9,579 nucleotides of DNA from an uncultured Gemmatimonadota bacterium (GTDB lineage Bacteria > Gemmatimonadota > Gemmatimonadetes > Gemmatimonadales > GWC2-71-9), in assembly GCA_946479825.1 (NCBI GenBank), contig CAMLHU010000058.1, forward strand, positions 1 through 9,579, written 5' to 3'. The position numbers and the translations under genes were made by a program. Positions 1 through 8,443 of this stretch are shown here, in pieces. The number at the start of each line of letters is the position of its first letter. Positions within the stretch are counted from its first letter, which is position 1. The notes under the pieces are model-generated. The model was given only the letters and a program-made list of their open reading frames with translations, did not search any database and was not told the origin of the DNA.

Positions 1-532
1 GGCCGACGGCGAGTTCGGGCACTACACCAAGAAGGAACAGCTGCTCTTCGAGCGTGAGCGCCAGAAGCTGTCGCGCAACCTCGAGGGCATCAAGAACATG
101 GGCCGGCTCCCGGGCGCCCTCTTCGTGGTGGACGCCAAGAAGGAGAAGATCGCGGTGTCCGAGGCCAACAAGCTCGGCATCCCGGTCGTGGCCATCGTGG
201 ACACCAACGCGGACCCCGACGTCATCACCGTGCCGATCCCGGGCAACGACGACGCCATCCGCGCGGTCTCGCTCATCACCGGCGCGCTCTCCGACATCAT
301 CCGCGAGGCGCGGGCGCAGATGCCGCTCCGCGAGGTCGTGGAGGACAGCGACGCCGAGACCTACAGCACCGACGGCGGCAGCGAGGGCGACGCCGACAGC
401 GAGCGGCGCCGGCGGCGTCCGCGGCGCAAGCGGCGGCCGAAGCCCGAGGCCATCGCGGCCCGGCTCAAGACCGACGGGACCGACGGCGAGGCGGGCGAGG
501 CGCCCGCGGCCGACGCCGGCGACGACGCGTAA
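1..532 (+). CDS. rpsB: 30S ribosomal protein S2, C-terminal part (5' truncated by window)
   Basis: This is the 3' part of the gene for small-subunit protein S2. Codons are in frame from base 2, giving 176 visible residues. The visible part matches the S2 core closely: the family-typical stretches [30 protein letters not shown] and [13 protein letters not shown] appear in order, and the stop is TAA at 530-532. S2 helps stabilise the head/platform of the 30S subunit and is needed for S1 recruitment (family knowledge). After the conserved core (ends near REARAQ, about base 320) there are about 70 more residues, against roughly 17 in E. coli. The tail contains an Arg/Lys block (bases 404-442) and then an Asp/Glu/Ala-rich end. 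The extension stays in frame up to the stop and shares the surrounding base composition, so I read it as real. tsf follows 97 nt downstream, the usual order. Confidence 0.97.
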   Translation, partial: ADGEFGHYTKKEQLLFERERQKLSRNLEGIKNMGRLPGALFVVDAKKEKIAVSEANKLGIPVVAIVDTNADPDVITVPIPGNDDAIRAVSLITGALSDIIREARAQMPLREVVEDSDAETYSTDGGSEGDADSERRRRRPRRKRRPKPEAIAARLKTDGTDGEAGEAPAADAGDDA

Positions 533-533
533 G

Positions 534-550
534 GGGCGGCCCGGCCGCCC
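534..550 (+). other. Short GC-only hairpin just after rpsB stop
   Basis: GGGCGGC (534-540) and GCCGCCC (544-550) are perfect 7-bp inverted repeats with a 3-nt loop, starting two bases after the rpsB stop. There is no T-run behind it. It could stabilise the rpsB 3' end or act with the next hairpin as an attenuator; the role is inferred. Confidence 0.4.
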
Positions 551-560
551 GGCAGGTCAC

Positions 561-599
561 GCCGCCGCTCCTGGTCCCTCCCGGCCCGTGAGCGGCGGC
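561..599 (+). other. 10-bp inverted repeat in rpsB-tsf spacer (possible attenuator or processing site)
   Basis: GCCGCCGCTC (561-570) is perfectly complementary to GAGCGGCGGC (590-599), with a 19-nt loop. It lies 31 nt upstream of the tsf start. A weak T-containing stretch follows (TCGTCTATCC), not a proper U-tract, so classical intrinsic termination is doubtful. Partial termination or RNA processing between rpsB and tsf would fit the need for different S2 and EF-Ts levels, but this is inference. Confidence 0.4.
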
Positions 600-629
600 T
601 CGTCTATCCACCTTTGAGCACGATCTGAC

Positions 630-1496
630 ATGACGACGAAGGCGATCTCTCCCAAGGATGTGAGCGAACTCCGGGCCCGCACGGGCGCGGGGATGATGGA
701 TTGCAAGAAGGCCCTCGAGGAGACCGGGGGCAACATGGACCAGGCGGTCGAGTACCTCCGCAAGAAGGGCATCGCCAAGGCCGAGAAGCGGGCCGGGCGC
801 GACGCCATGCAGGGGCTCGTCTTCCTCAACGTCGCCGACGACGGCGACTTCGGCACGATGGTCGAGCTCAACTGCGAGACCGACTTCGTGGCCCGCACCG
901 AGGGCTTCCAGAAGCTCGGGCTCGAGCTGCTGGCCTTCGCGGCCGGCGCCCCCGCGGGCGTCCACGCCGTCGGCACCGAGGGCGCGCTCCTGGGCTCGCC
1001 GTTCGAGGGCAAGACCCTGGGCGAGCGGATCAAGGAAGTCGCCGGCGTCATCGGCGAGGCCATCAGCGTCAAGCGGCTGGCCCACTACCGCCCGCAGGGC
1101 GGCGTGGTCGGCTCCTACCTCCACCACAACCGCCAGGTCGGCGTGCTGGTGGAGCTCGACGGCGCCACCGGCGCGGACGCGGTCGCCCTCGCGCGCGACA
1201 TCGCCCTCCACGTGGCCTCCGCCGACCCGATCGCCGTCACCTCGGCCGACATCCCCGCCGACCTCATCGCCCGCGAGCGGCGCATCGCCGAGGAGCAGGT
1301 CGCGGCCGAGGGGAAGCCCGAGAACATCCGGGCCAAGATCGTCGAGGGGAAGGTCAAGAAGTTCGCGCAGGAGCGGTCGCTGGTGGACCAGCCCTTCGTG
1401 AAGGACGAGTCGAAGACCGTGGCCGACCTGCTCAAGGGCGTCCCCGGCGCGAAGGTGGTCCGCTTCACCCGCTTCAAGGTCGGGGACGCCGCCTGA
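630..1496 (+). CDS. tsf: Elongation factor Ts
   Basis: This gene encodes the nucleotide exchange factor that releases GDP from EF-Tu in the cytosol. The protein has 288 residues, close to the 283 of E. coli. The N-terminal UBA-like domain (about residues 6-46) carries [17 protein letters not shown]. The EF-Tu-contacting motif TDFVA is at residues 84-88. The dimerisation-domain signatures [19 protein letters not shown] and, later, [19 protein letters not shown] are intact. The ATG at 630 is chosen because it places the conserved N-terminus correctly; no convincing Shine-Dalgarno sequence precedes it (only GAG at 616-618). The stop TGA at 1494-1496 overlaps the pyrH ATG by one base (TGATG), which suggests coupled translation. 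Nothing is missing or unusual in the protein. Confidence 0.98.
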   Translation: MTTKAISPKDVSELRARTGAGMMDCKKALEETGGNMDQAVEYLRKKGIAKAEKRAGRDAMQGLVFLNVADDGDFGTMVELNCETDFVARTEGFQKLGLELLAFAAGAPAGVHAVGTEGALLGSPFEGKTLGERIKEVAGVIGEAISVKRLAHYRPQGGVVGSYLHHNRQVGVLVELDGATGADAVALARDIALHVASADPIAVTSADIPADLIARERRIAEEQVAAEGKPENIRAKIVEGKVKKFAQERSLVDQPFVKDESKTVADLLKGVPGAKVVRFTRFKVGDAA

Positions 1497-2206
1497 TGGC
1501 GCTCAAGTACCGGAGCGCCCTCCTCAAGCTCTCCGGCGAGGCGCTGGCCGGCGACAAGGGCCACGGCCTCGACTTCCGGGTCGTCGGCGCCCTGGCCGAC
1601 GCCGTGAAGGAAGTGCACGCGCTCGGCGTGCGGCTCGCGCTGGTGGTGGGCGGCGGCAACATCATCCGCGGCACCACCGCCAGCCGCGAGGGGCTCGACC
1701 GCGTCTCCGCCGACTACATGGGGATGCTGGCCACGGTCATCAACGCCCTCGCGGTGCAGGACGTGCTCGAGAAGAAGGGCGTGGACACCCGGGTCATGAC
1801 CGCCATCCGGATGGAGTCGCTGGCCGAGCCGTACATCCGGCGCCGGGCCCAGCGGCACCAGGAGAAGGGCCGCCTCGTCCTCTTCGCGGGCGGCACCGGC
1901 AACCCGTTCTTCTCCACCGACACGGCGGCGGTCCTCCGCGCCCTCGAGGTCGAGGCCGAGGTGATCCTCAAGGGCACCAACGTGGACGGGATCTTCACCT
2001 CCGACCCGAAGAAGGACCCGGCCGCGAAGTTCATCCCCGAGCTTTCCTACCAGGACGCGATCGTCAACAACTACGAGGTGATGGACGCCAACGCCTTCGG
2101 GCTGTGCAAGGCGAACCAGCTCCCGATCGTCGTCTTCAACATCAACCAGCCCGGCGCCATCGCCCGGATCCTCCAGGGTGAGCGGCTCGGGACCCTCGTC
2201 CGATGA
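1496..2206 (+). CDS. pyrH: UMP kinase (uridylate kinase)
   Basis: This is a cytosolic enzyme that phosphorylates UMP to UDP with ATP. It belongs to the amino-acid-kinase fold and is unrelated to eukaryotic UMP/CMP kinases. It has 236 residues, normal for the family. Visible motifs are KLSGEAL (11-17), the glycine-rich [10 protein letters not shown] (50-59), the substrate-binding [16 protein letters not shown] (130-145), and [17 protein letters not shown] (159-175), which contributes to nucleotide binding. The start is the ATG overlapping the tsf stop; GGGGA at 1482-1486, nine bases upstream, can serve as ribosome binding site. The stop overlaps the frr start by four bases (ATGA). The position between tsf and frr is the common bacterial order. 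The hexameric enzyme is usually controlled allosterically by GTP and UTP (family knowledge). Confidence 0.98.
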   Translation: MALKYRSALLKLSGEALAGDKGHGLDFRVVGALADAVKEVHALGVRLALVVGGGNIIRGTTASREGLDRVSADYMGMLATVINALAVQDVLEKKGVDTRVMTAIRMESLAEPYIRRRAQRHQEKGRLVLFAGGTGNPFFSTDTAAVLRALEVEAEVILKGTNVDGIFTSDPKKDPAAKFIPELSYQDAIVNNYEVMDANAFGLCKANQLPIVVFNINQPGAIARILQGERLGTLVR

Positions 2207-2757
2207 GCACCATTCCCGAGATCCAGAAGCACGCCCGTGAGGCGATGGCCAAGGCCGTCGACAGCGTGAAGCGCGAGCTCACCGGCATCCGGAGCGGCAA
2301 GGCGACCCCGAACCTCCTCGACGTGGTGCGGGTGGAGGCCTACGGCAGCCTGGTGCCCCTCAACCAGGTGGCGATGGTGGCCGCCCCGGAGCCCCGCCTC
2401 CTCACGGTCCAGCCGTTCGACAAGGGGCTGACCCAGGCCATCGAGAAGGCGCTCCGCGAGTCGGACCTCGGGCTCAACCCGGCCACCCAGGGCGCCCTCA
2501 TCCGGGTGCCGCTGCCGCAGCTCACCGAGGAGCGCCGCAAGGAGCTCGTCCGGGTGGTCCACAAGCTCGCCGAAGAAGGCCGGGTCGCCATCCGCCAGGT
2601 GCGCGGCGACGCGATCAACAAGGTCAAGAAGCTGAGCGGGCTCCCCGAGGACGACATCAAGCGCGCCGAGAAGGACGTCCAGAAGCTGACCGACGACGCG
2701 GTGCGCCAGGTGGACCAGCTCGTCGCGACGAAGGAGAAGGAGCTCCTCGAAGTCTGA
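2203..2757 (+). CDS. frr: Ribosome recycling factor
   Basis: This gene encodes RRF, the tRNA-shaped factor that, with EF-G and then IF3, splits post-termination ribosomes. It has 184 residues, essentially the standard length of about 185. The long three-helix bundle (domain I) is formed by residues 1-30 and 105-184, with the small beta domain II between them. Recognisable blocks are [12 protein letters not shown] (29-40), the hinge region VQPFDKG (69-75), [17 protein letters not shown] (100-116) and the arginine-containing [15 protein letters not shown] (129-143), with R131 and R134 at the family's conserved basic positions. The start overlaps the pyrH stop in an ATGA junction, so translation is probably coupled. 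uppS begins four bases after the stop. Confidence 0.98.
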   Translation: MSTIPEIQKHAREAMAKAVDSVKRELTGIRSGKATPNLLDVVRVEAYGSLVPLNQVAMVAAPEPRLLTVQPFDKGLTQAIEKALRESDLGLNPATQGALIRVPLPQLTEERRKELVRVVHKLAEEGRVAIRQVRGDAINKVKKLSGLPEDDIKRAEKDVQKLTDDAVRQVDQLVATKEKELLEV

Positions 2758-2761
2758 CCCG

Positions 2762-3502
<741 letters not shown>

Positions 3503-3503
3503 G

Positions 3504-4361
3504 ATGGCGAGCAACCTCACCCGCCGCGTGGCATTTGCCGCCGTGGCGATCCCCGTCGCGGCCGTCCTCCTCTGGTGGGGCGGCTGGGCGCTGGTCGCGC
3601 TGGTGTCTGCCGCCGCGGTGCTCGGCACCCGCGAGCTCTTCGACCTGAGCCGCCGCCAGGGCGTGGCGCCGCTCGCCGGGCTCGGCCTCACGGCGGCGGC
3701 CCTGGTGGCGCCCCTCACCTACCTCGCGCTCACCGCCGGCCAGGGCCTTCCGGTCTCCGCCCTCGACCTGGGCGTCGTCGGCCTCGTGCTCCTGCTCTTC
3801 ATCGCGCTGGCGGCCCGCCGGCCCGACGAGCGCCCCCTCGCCGCCGTGGCGGTGACCCTCTTCGGCGTGCTCTACGCCGGCGGCCTGCCGAGCTACCTGC
3901 TGGTCATCCGGCACGCACGCTACGGCACCGCCTCGCTCGCGGGGCTCGCGCTGGTGATGTTCCCGCTGGTGGTCACCTGGGTCTGCGATACCGCCGCGAT
4001 GTTCGGCGGCAAGGCCGTCGGCGGCCGGAAGCTCGCCCCCGTCATCAGCCCGGGAAAGACCTGGGCGGGGAGCGTCGCGGGGGTGGCCGGCGCGCTCGTC
4101 GTCGCGCCGGCGTACGCCGCGTACGCGCTTACGCCCGCGGGGATCGGTTTCCCCGTCGCCGACGCCCTCCTCTTTGCCGGCGTGCTGGCGGTGGCGGGGC
4201 AGGCCGGCGACCTCGCCGAGTCGCTCTTCAAGCGCGAGGCGGGGGTCAAGGACTCGAGCCAGCTCATCCCCGGCCACGGCGGCGTCCTCGACCGGTTCGA
4301 TTCGCTGTACGTCGTCCTGCCCGTCGCCGCCCTCCTCTACCGCGCCTTCGGCGTCCTCTGA
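3504..4361 (+). CDS. cdsA: Phosphatidate cytidylyltransferase (CDP-diacylglycerol synthase)
   Basis: This integral membrane enzyme makes CDP-diacylglycerol from phosphatidic acid and CTP, the branch point for bacterial phospholipids. The 285-residue protein is almost entirely hydrophobic, with several transmembrane helices (for example about residues 8-45, 52-78, 88-104 and 110-130). The conserved C-terminal CDS signature is complete at residues 240-266: S-x-x-K-R-x4-K-D, then IPGHGG and the DRFD metal-binding end. The PGKTW motif, in the sequence VISPGKTWAGS, is also present before the signature. The ATG lies one base after the uppS stop, with no nearby Shine-Dalgarno sequence, so reinitiation after uppS is likely. 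The stop overlaps the dxr ATG by one base (TGATG). Length and motif order are normal. Confidence 0.97.
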   Translation: MASNLTRRVAFAAVAIPVAAVLLWWGGWALVALVSAAAVLGTRELFDLSRRQGVAPLAGLGLTAAALVAPLTYLALTAGQGLPVSALDLGVVGLVLLLFIALAARRPDERPLAAVAVTLFGVLYAGGLPSYLLVIRHARYGTASLAGLALVMFPLVVTWVCDTAAMFGGKAVGGRKLAPVISPGKTWAGSVAGVAGALVVAPAYAAYALTPAGIGFPVADALLFAGVLAVAGQAGDLAESLFKREAGVKDSSQLIPGHGGVLDRFDSLYVVLPVAALLYRAFGVL

Positions 4362-5476
4362 TGCGGGGCGTCGCCCTTCTCGGCTCGACCGGGTCCATCG
4401 GCGTGAGCACGCTCAACGTGCTCCGGCGCCAGCGCGAGCATTTCCGTCTCGTGGCGCTCACCGGAGGGAAGAACCGCGCGCTGCTCGAGGAACAGGTGGC
4501 CGAGTGGCGGCCGGCGTTCGCCGGGCTCGCCGCGGCGGCCTCCGCCAACGGGCTGCCGGCGGGTCCCGGCTGCCTGGTCGAGGCGGCCACCCATCCTGAC
4601 GCCGACATCGTGGTGAACGCCGTCGTCGGCGCGGCGGGGCTCGACGCCACGCTCGCGGCGCTCCGGGCCGGCAAGCGGGTCGCCCTCGCCAACAAGGAGA
4701 CGCTGGTGATGGCGGGGCCGCTGGTGCTCGAGGCCGCGCGCCAGGGGGGCGGGGAGCTCGTCCCGGTGGATTCCGAGCACAGCGCCGTGCTGCAGTGCGT
4801 GAGCGGGCGCGACGCCGCGCTTTCCCGCCTCATCCTGACCGCGTCGGGCGGTCCGTTCCGCGAATGGCCGGCCGAACGCCTGGCGGCGGCGTCGGTGGCC
4901 GACGCGCTCAACCACCCGACCTGGCGGATGGGGGCCAAGATCACCGTGGACAGCGCCACGCTCGCCAACAAGGCGCTCGAGGTGATCGAGGCGCACTTCC
5001 TCTTCGGCCTTCCGTACGACGCGGTGGACGTCGTGGTGCACCCGCAGAGCGTGGTGCACGCCTTCTGCGAGTTCACCGACGGGAGCGTGCTGGCCCAGCT
5101 CGGCTTCCCGTCGATGGAGCTCCCGATCCTCTACGCCCTCACCCATCCGGGCCGGCTCCCCGACGGCGGCGTGCGCCGCTTCGACCCGGTGAGCGCCGGT
5201 CCGCTCACCTTCGAGCCGGTGCGGGCCGACGTCTTCCGCGCCTTCGCCGCCGGCGTGGCCGCGGGCCGCGCCGGGGGCACGGCGCCGGCGGTGTTCAACG
5301 CCGCCAACGAGGTGGCGGTCGCCGCGTTCCTCGACGGGCGGATCCCGTTCGGGCGGATCGCGGAGGTCTGCGAGCGCACCCTCGAGGCCCACCCCGCCGC
5401 ACCCGCCACCGACCTCGACGCGGTCCGCGCCGCCGACCGCGCGGCCCGCGCCTTCGCGACCGGGATCCTCTCGTGA
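4361..5476 (+). CDS. dxr: 1-deoxy-D-xylulose-5-phosphate reductoisomerase
   Basis: This enzyme converts 1-deoxy-D-xylulose 5-phosphate to 2-C-methyl-D-erythritol 4-phosphate with NADPH, the committed step of the MEP isoprenoid pathway, and is the target of fosmidomycin. It has 371 residues. The NADPH-binding motif GSTGSIG is at 8-14 and ALANKET at 108-114. The metal ligands D137 and E139 lie in VDSEHS. The substrate loop has S162 (SGGPFRE), H185 and W188 (NHPTW), and S198, N203, K204 and E207 in KITVDSATLANKALE; these correspond to S186, H209, W212, S222, N227, K228 and E231 of E. coli. The protein is somewhat shorter than E. coli DXR, mainly between the NADPH and catalytic parts. Its product feeds the uppS reaction encoded upstream, so the same operon supplies precursors and uses them. 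Its ATG overlaps the cdsA stop. Confidence 0.97.
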   Translation: MRGVALLGSTGSIGVSTLNVLRRQREHFRLVALTGGKNRALLEEQVAEWRPAFAGLAAAASANGLPAGPGCLVEAATHPDADIVVNAVVGAAGLDATLAALRAGKRVALANKETLVMAGPLVLEAARQGGGELVPVDSEHSAVLQCVSGRDAALSRLILTASGGPFREWPAERLAAASVADALNHPTWRMGAKITVDSATLANKALEVIEAHFLFGLPYDAVDVVVHPQSVVHAFCEFTDGSVLAQLGFPSMELPILYALTHPGRLPDGGVRRFDPVSAGPLTFEPVRADVFRAFAAGVAAGRAGGTAPAVFNAANEVAVAAFLDGRIPFGRIAEVCERTLEAHPAAPATDLDAVRAADRAARAFATGILS

Positions 5477-6825
5477 CCTTCCTCAGCACTCTCGCCGGCC
5501 TGCTCGTCGTCCTCGGCATCCTGGTGTTCATCCACGAGGCCGGCCACTTCGTCGCGGCCAAGTGGGCCGGCATCTGGGTCCACCGGTTCTCGCTCGGGCT
5601 GGGCTCGCCGATCAAGGCGCTCAGCGTCACGCGCGGCGGCACCGAGTACTGCATCTCGTGGCTCCCGCTCGGCGGGTACGTCAAGATGGCGAGCCGCGAG
5701 GAAGAGGCGACCACGAGCGCGCTCGAAGGTGGCGCGGTGACGTCGCCGGTGCCGCCGGGGCGCTACTACGAGGACCAGCCGGTCTGGAAGCGGGTGATCG
5801 TCACGCTGGCCGGGGTGGCGATGAACGCCGGCTTCGCCTGGGTGGCGTTCGTGGTGCTGGCGATGGCCAACGGGCGGCAGGTCAATCCGGAGACCCGCAT
5901 CGGCCGCGTGGCGTCCGCGCTCCCGACCGGCGCCGAGGCGCTGGCCCGGCTCCGTCCGGGCGACCGGATCACGCTGGTCAACGGCCGCCCGGTCGCGTCG
6001 TGGGACGACGTGACCGCCGCGATCGTCTCGGGCGGCGGGAAGAGCGTGGCCATCACCGTCAACGACAGCCTGAGCGTGGCGCTCCGCATCCCTGCCGACG
6101 CGCTCAACGACCGGGCCGAGGCGGCGCTGGCCATCGCGCCGTGGCAGGCGGCCGTGATCGGCACCGTGCTCCCGCTCTCGCCGGCCGCCAAGGGGGGCTT
6201 GCAGGCCGGCGACACCGTGGTCGCCGTGGACGGTCGCCCGGTGACCGAGTGGTACGACCTGGTGGACATCCTGCGCGCGAGCCCCGGCAAGGCACTGCAG
6301 CTCGAACTCGGCCGCGCCGGGGGGCGGACCACCGTGTCGGTCACTCCCGAGGCGTTCGACACCGCCGGCCAGAAGATCGGGCGGGTGGGGATCGGCGCGT
6401 ACACCGCACTGGTCTCGACCCGGTACGGCGTCCTGGCGGCGCTGCGGGCCGGGACCTCGGCGACCGGGCAGGCCGCGCTCACGATCGTGCGGACGGTGCA
6501 GGGACTCGCGACCCGGAAGATCTCGGCCAAGACCCTGGGCGGCCCGATCATGATCGGCCAGATCGCGGCCGAGAGCGCCAAGGTGGGCCCCTCCGCCTTC
6601 CTCGGCGTGCTGGGGCTCATCTCGATCAACCTGGCGCTGCTCAACCTCCTGCCGATCCCGGTGCTCGACGGCGGGCAGCTGATCTTCCTGGTCTACGAGG
6701 CTGCGTTCCGCCGTCCGATGCCGCTCAGGTGGCGCGAGGCGCTGATGCTGGTGGGGGTGGTGCTGGTGGTGCTGCTGATGCTGGTGGCCAACTGGAACGA
6801 CGTGAGGCGGATCTTTGGATGGTGA
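5473..6825 (+). CDS. rseP: RIP/site-2 metalloprotease (RseP family)
   Basis: This is an intramembrane zinc metalloprotease that cuts transmembrane substrates after a first periplasmic cleavage; in E. coli it releases sigma-E by cutting RseA. The 450-residue protein starts at a GTG (5473) within a GTGA overlap with the dxr stop; GGGA at 5462-5465 lies seven bases upstream. Helix 1 carries HEAGH (21-25; H21 and H25 zinc ligands, E22 catalytic). The membrane-associated hairpin LGGYVKM is at 66-72 and a second hydrophobic helix at about 107-131. Two PDZ domains follow (about 141-208 and 224-293; the second has AAKGGLQAGDTVVAVDG). Then come the conserved GGPI (356-359), NLLPIPVLDGGQ with the third ligand D399, and a last helix (424-439). 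No anti-sigma factor is encoded here, so the natural substrate is unknown. The stop codon lies inside a heptad repeat array. Confidence 0.96.
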   Translation: MTFLSTLAGLLVVLGILVFIHEAGHFVAAKWAGIWVHRFSLGLGSPIKALSVTRGGTEYCISWLPLGGYVKMASREEEATTSALEGGAVTSPVPPGRYYEDQPVWKRVIVTLAGVAMNAGFAWVAFVVLAMANGRQVNPETRIGRVASALPTGAEALARLRPGDRITLVNGRPVASWDDVTAAIVSGGGKSVAITVNDSLSVALRIPADALNDRAEAALAIAPWQAAVIGTVLPLSPAAKGGLQAGDTVVAVDGRPVTEWYDLVDILRASPGKALQLELGRAGGRTTVSVTPEAFDTAGQKIGRVGIGAYTALVSTRYGVLAALRAGTSATGQAALTIVRTVQGLATRKISAKTLGGPIMIGQIAAESAKVGPSAFLGVLGLISINLALLNLLPIPVLDGGQLIFLVYEAAFRRPMPLRWREALMLVGVVLVVLLMLVANWNDVRRIFGW

Positions 6826-6855
6826 ACGGTGAACGGTGAACGGTGAAGGGTGAAC
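6821..6855 (+). repeat. Tandem heptad array GGTGAAC x5, at rseP stop
   Basis: There are five consecutive 7-nt units: GGTGAAC at 6821, 6828 and 6835, GGTGAAG at 6842, and GGTGAAC at 6849. The rseP stop TGA (6823-6825) is part of the first unit. As 7 is not divisible by 3, the TGAs at 6823, 6830 and 6837 fall in three different frames, so no + strand frame can pass. A degraded copy follows (CGTGAACGGGG from 6863). The array is inversely repeated at 7034-7064. Confidence 0.95.
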
Positions 6856-6995
6856 GGGGTGGCGTGAACGGGGAGAGCGTGCGGTTGATGCGGAGCGGGC
6901 CCGGGTCGGGAAAGCGACCTAGGGTGAACGGGGTGACCTGAACGGCCACGAGGTCCCGAAGACCAAGAACGGGCCCGGGTCGATGTTCTGACCCG
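6848..6995. repeat. Degenerate 74-bp direct duplication
   Basis: Two blocks recur at exactly the same offset of 74 bases. Block A, GGGTGAACGGGGTG-nnn-TGAACGG, is at 6848-6871 and 6922-6945. Block B, CGGGCCCGGGTCG, is at 6896-6908 and 6970-6982. Between the blocks the copies have diverged; overall about 48 of 74 positions match by hand count. This looks like an old tandem duplication or a repeated composite unit. Confidence 0.6.
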
Positions 6996-7004
6996 GACCC
7001 GTTC
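6967..7004. terminator. Strong hairpin between convergent genes, possible bidirectional terminator
   Basis: Bases 6967-6981 pair with 6990-7004 over 15 positions with one C-A mismatch (6974/6997), leaving an 8-nt loop. On the minus strand the stem is followed by a T-containing stretch (CTTGGTCTT), which could support termination of the kinase transcript. On the plus strand no U-tract follows, so rseP termination by this hairpin is less certain. The left stem is the second copy of block B of the 74-bp repeat. Confidence 0.5.
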
Positions 7005-7033
7005 GACGTCATCGGCGTTGCATCCTGCCCCCG

Positions 7034-7059
7034 CCCGTTCACCCTTCACCCTTCACCGT

Positions 7060-7064
<5 letters not shown>
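7034..7064 (-). repeat. Inverted heptad array at kinase stop
   Basis: Read on the minus strand, the units are AGTGAAC, GGTGAAG, GGTGAAG, GGTGAAC, then GGG. The kinase stop TGA (complement of 7060-7062) lies in the first unit. TGA recurs at the complements of 7053-7055, 7046-7048 and 7039-7041, so all three minus-strand frames are closed, mirroring the array at rseP. Confidence 0.93.
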
Positions 7065-8004
<940 letters not shown>

Positions 8005-8095
8005 CGGGGTTGCCTAAGCTGTTGGGAGCAGGTTAGTTTTGAATGCTACGATCGAACCAAAAGACCATCAGGACCGCGCACAGGACAGGCAGAGG
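8005..8095. promoter_or_regulatory. Divergent promoter region and rpsO leader
   Basis: This is the 91-bp spacer between the divergent kinase and rpsO starts, and it is visibly more AT-rich in the middle (8033-8070) than the surrounding DNA. A tentative + strand promoter is TTGGGA (8022-8027), a 19-bp spacer, and TACGAT (8047-8052). A weaker option is TTGCCT (8010-8015) with TAGTTT (8034-8039). I found no convincing minus-strand promoter for the kinase. AGGA (8082-8085) and AGG (8087-8089) lie 10 and 6 bases before the rpsO ATG. In many bacteria S15 represses its own mRNA by binding this leader; no specific fold was recognised here. Confidence 0.4.
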
Positions 8096-8356
8096 ATGAC
8101 GTACGACAAGCAGGGCGTGATCGCCAAGCATCGCCGCAGCGACAAAGATACCGGCTCGACGGCGGTGCAGGTAGCGCTCCTCACTGAGCGGATCAACTCG
8201 CTCAGCGGCCACTTCGAGCAGCACCGGAAGGACCATCACGGTCGCCGGGGGTTGCTGAAGCTGGTCGGGCAGCGCCGGCGACTGCTCACCTATCTCCAGC
8301 GGACCGACCTCACGGCCTACCGGGCCCTGGTCGACCAGCTGGGTCTCCGCCACTAA
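8096..8356 (+). CDS. rpsO: 30S ribosomal protein S15
   Basis: S15 is a primary 16S rRNA-binding protein of the 30S platform, which nucleates binding of S6, S18, S11 and S21. The gene encodes 86 residues, close to the usual 88-89. The conserved stretch [16 protein letters not shown] is at 18-33, [17 protein letters not shown] at 38-54, then [11 protein letters not shown] and the C-terminal LGLRH. I chose ATG 8096 because it gives the family length and has AGGA/AGG upstream; a TTG at 8039 would add 19 unsupported residues. The RNA-contact element usually written DHHSRRG reads DHHGRRG here (G49), so a serine known to contact rRNA in E. coli-type S15 is replaced. pnp follows, the widely conserved rpsO-pnp arrangement. 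Confidence 0.97.
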   Translation: MTYDKQGVIAKHRRSDKDTGSTAVQVALLTERINSLSGHFEQHRKDHHGRRGLLKLVGQRRRLLTYLQRTDLTAYRALVDQLGLRH

Positions 8357-8371
8357 CTCGCGTCGCGCGGC

Positions 8372-8405
8372 AGGGGCGCCCCATCCGAGCACATGGGGCG
8401 CCCCT
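8372..8405 (+). terminator. Perfect 13-bp hairpin between rpsO and pnp
   Basis: AGGGGCGCCCCAT (8372-8384) and ATGGGGCGCCCCT (8393-8405) are exact inverted repeats with an 8-nt loop. The hairpin begins 16 bases after the rpsO stop. Behind it is CTGGCATTGC, with no proper U-run. It may be a partial terminator of the rpsO transcript, or a processing stem in the pnp leader like the RNase III site in E. coli, where PNPase autoregulates its mRNA. The structure is seen directly; the function is inferred. Confidence 0.6.
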
Positions 8406-8430
8406 CTGGCATTGCAGTGCTCCGTATCGC

Positions 8431-8435
8431 AAAGG
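8431..8435 (+). promoter_or_regulatory. Ribosome binding site deciding the pnp start
   Basis: AAAGG lies eight bases upstream of GTG 8444. This supports GTG 8444 over the in-frame ATG 8393, GTG 8417 and GTG 8438. Confidence 0.6.
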
Positions 8436-8443
8436 TCGTGACC

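Noticed and set aside
701..2206. Long open frame beginning inside tsf
   Set aside because: Only the part from 1496 is real (pyrH). The upstream part is an Arg/Gly/Pro-rich shadow of tsf.
5562..6839. 425-codon open frame overlapping rseP
   Set aside because: It is a shifted-frame shadow of rseP, rich in Arg and Gly; the rseP frame contains all protease motifs.
6826..7059. Small protein gene in the rseP/kinase spacer
   Set aside because: The short open frames here are repeat-derived, lack ribosome binding sites, and the heptads close all frames at both ends.
8039..8095. N-terminal extension of S15 from TTG 8039
   Set aside because: It is a TTG codon without a ribosome binding site, overlaps the proposed -10 region, and exceeds the usual S15 length. 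ATG 8096 fits.
8393..8443. ATG 8393 as pnp start (17 extra residues)
   Set aside because: It lies in the right arm of the hairpin, has no Shine-Dalgarno sequence, and adds residues absent from PNPases. GTG 8444 has AAAGG at good spacing.
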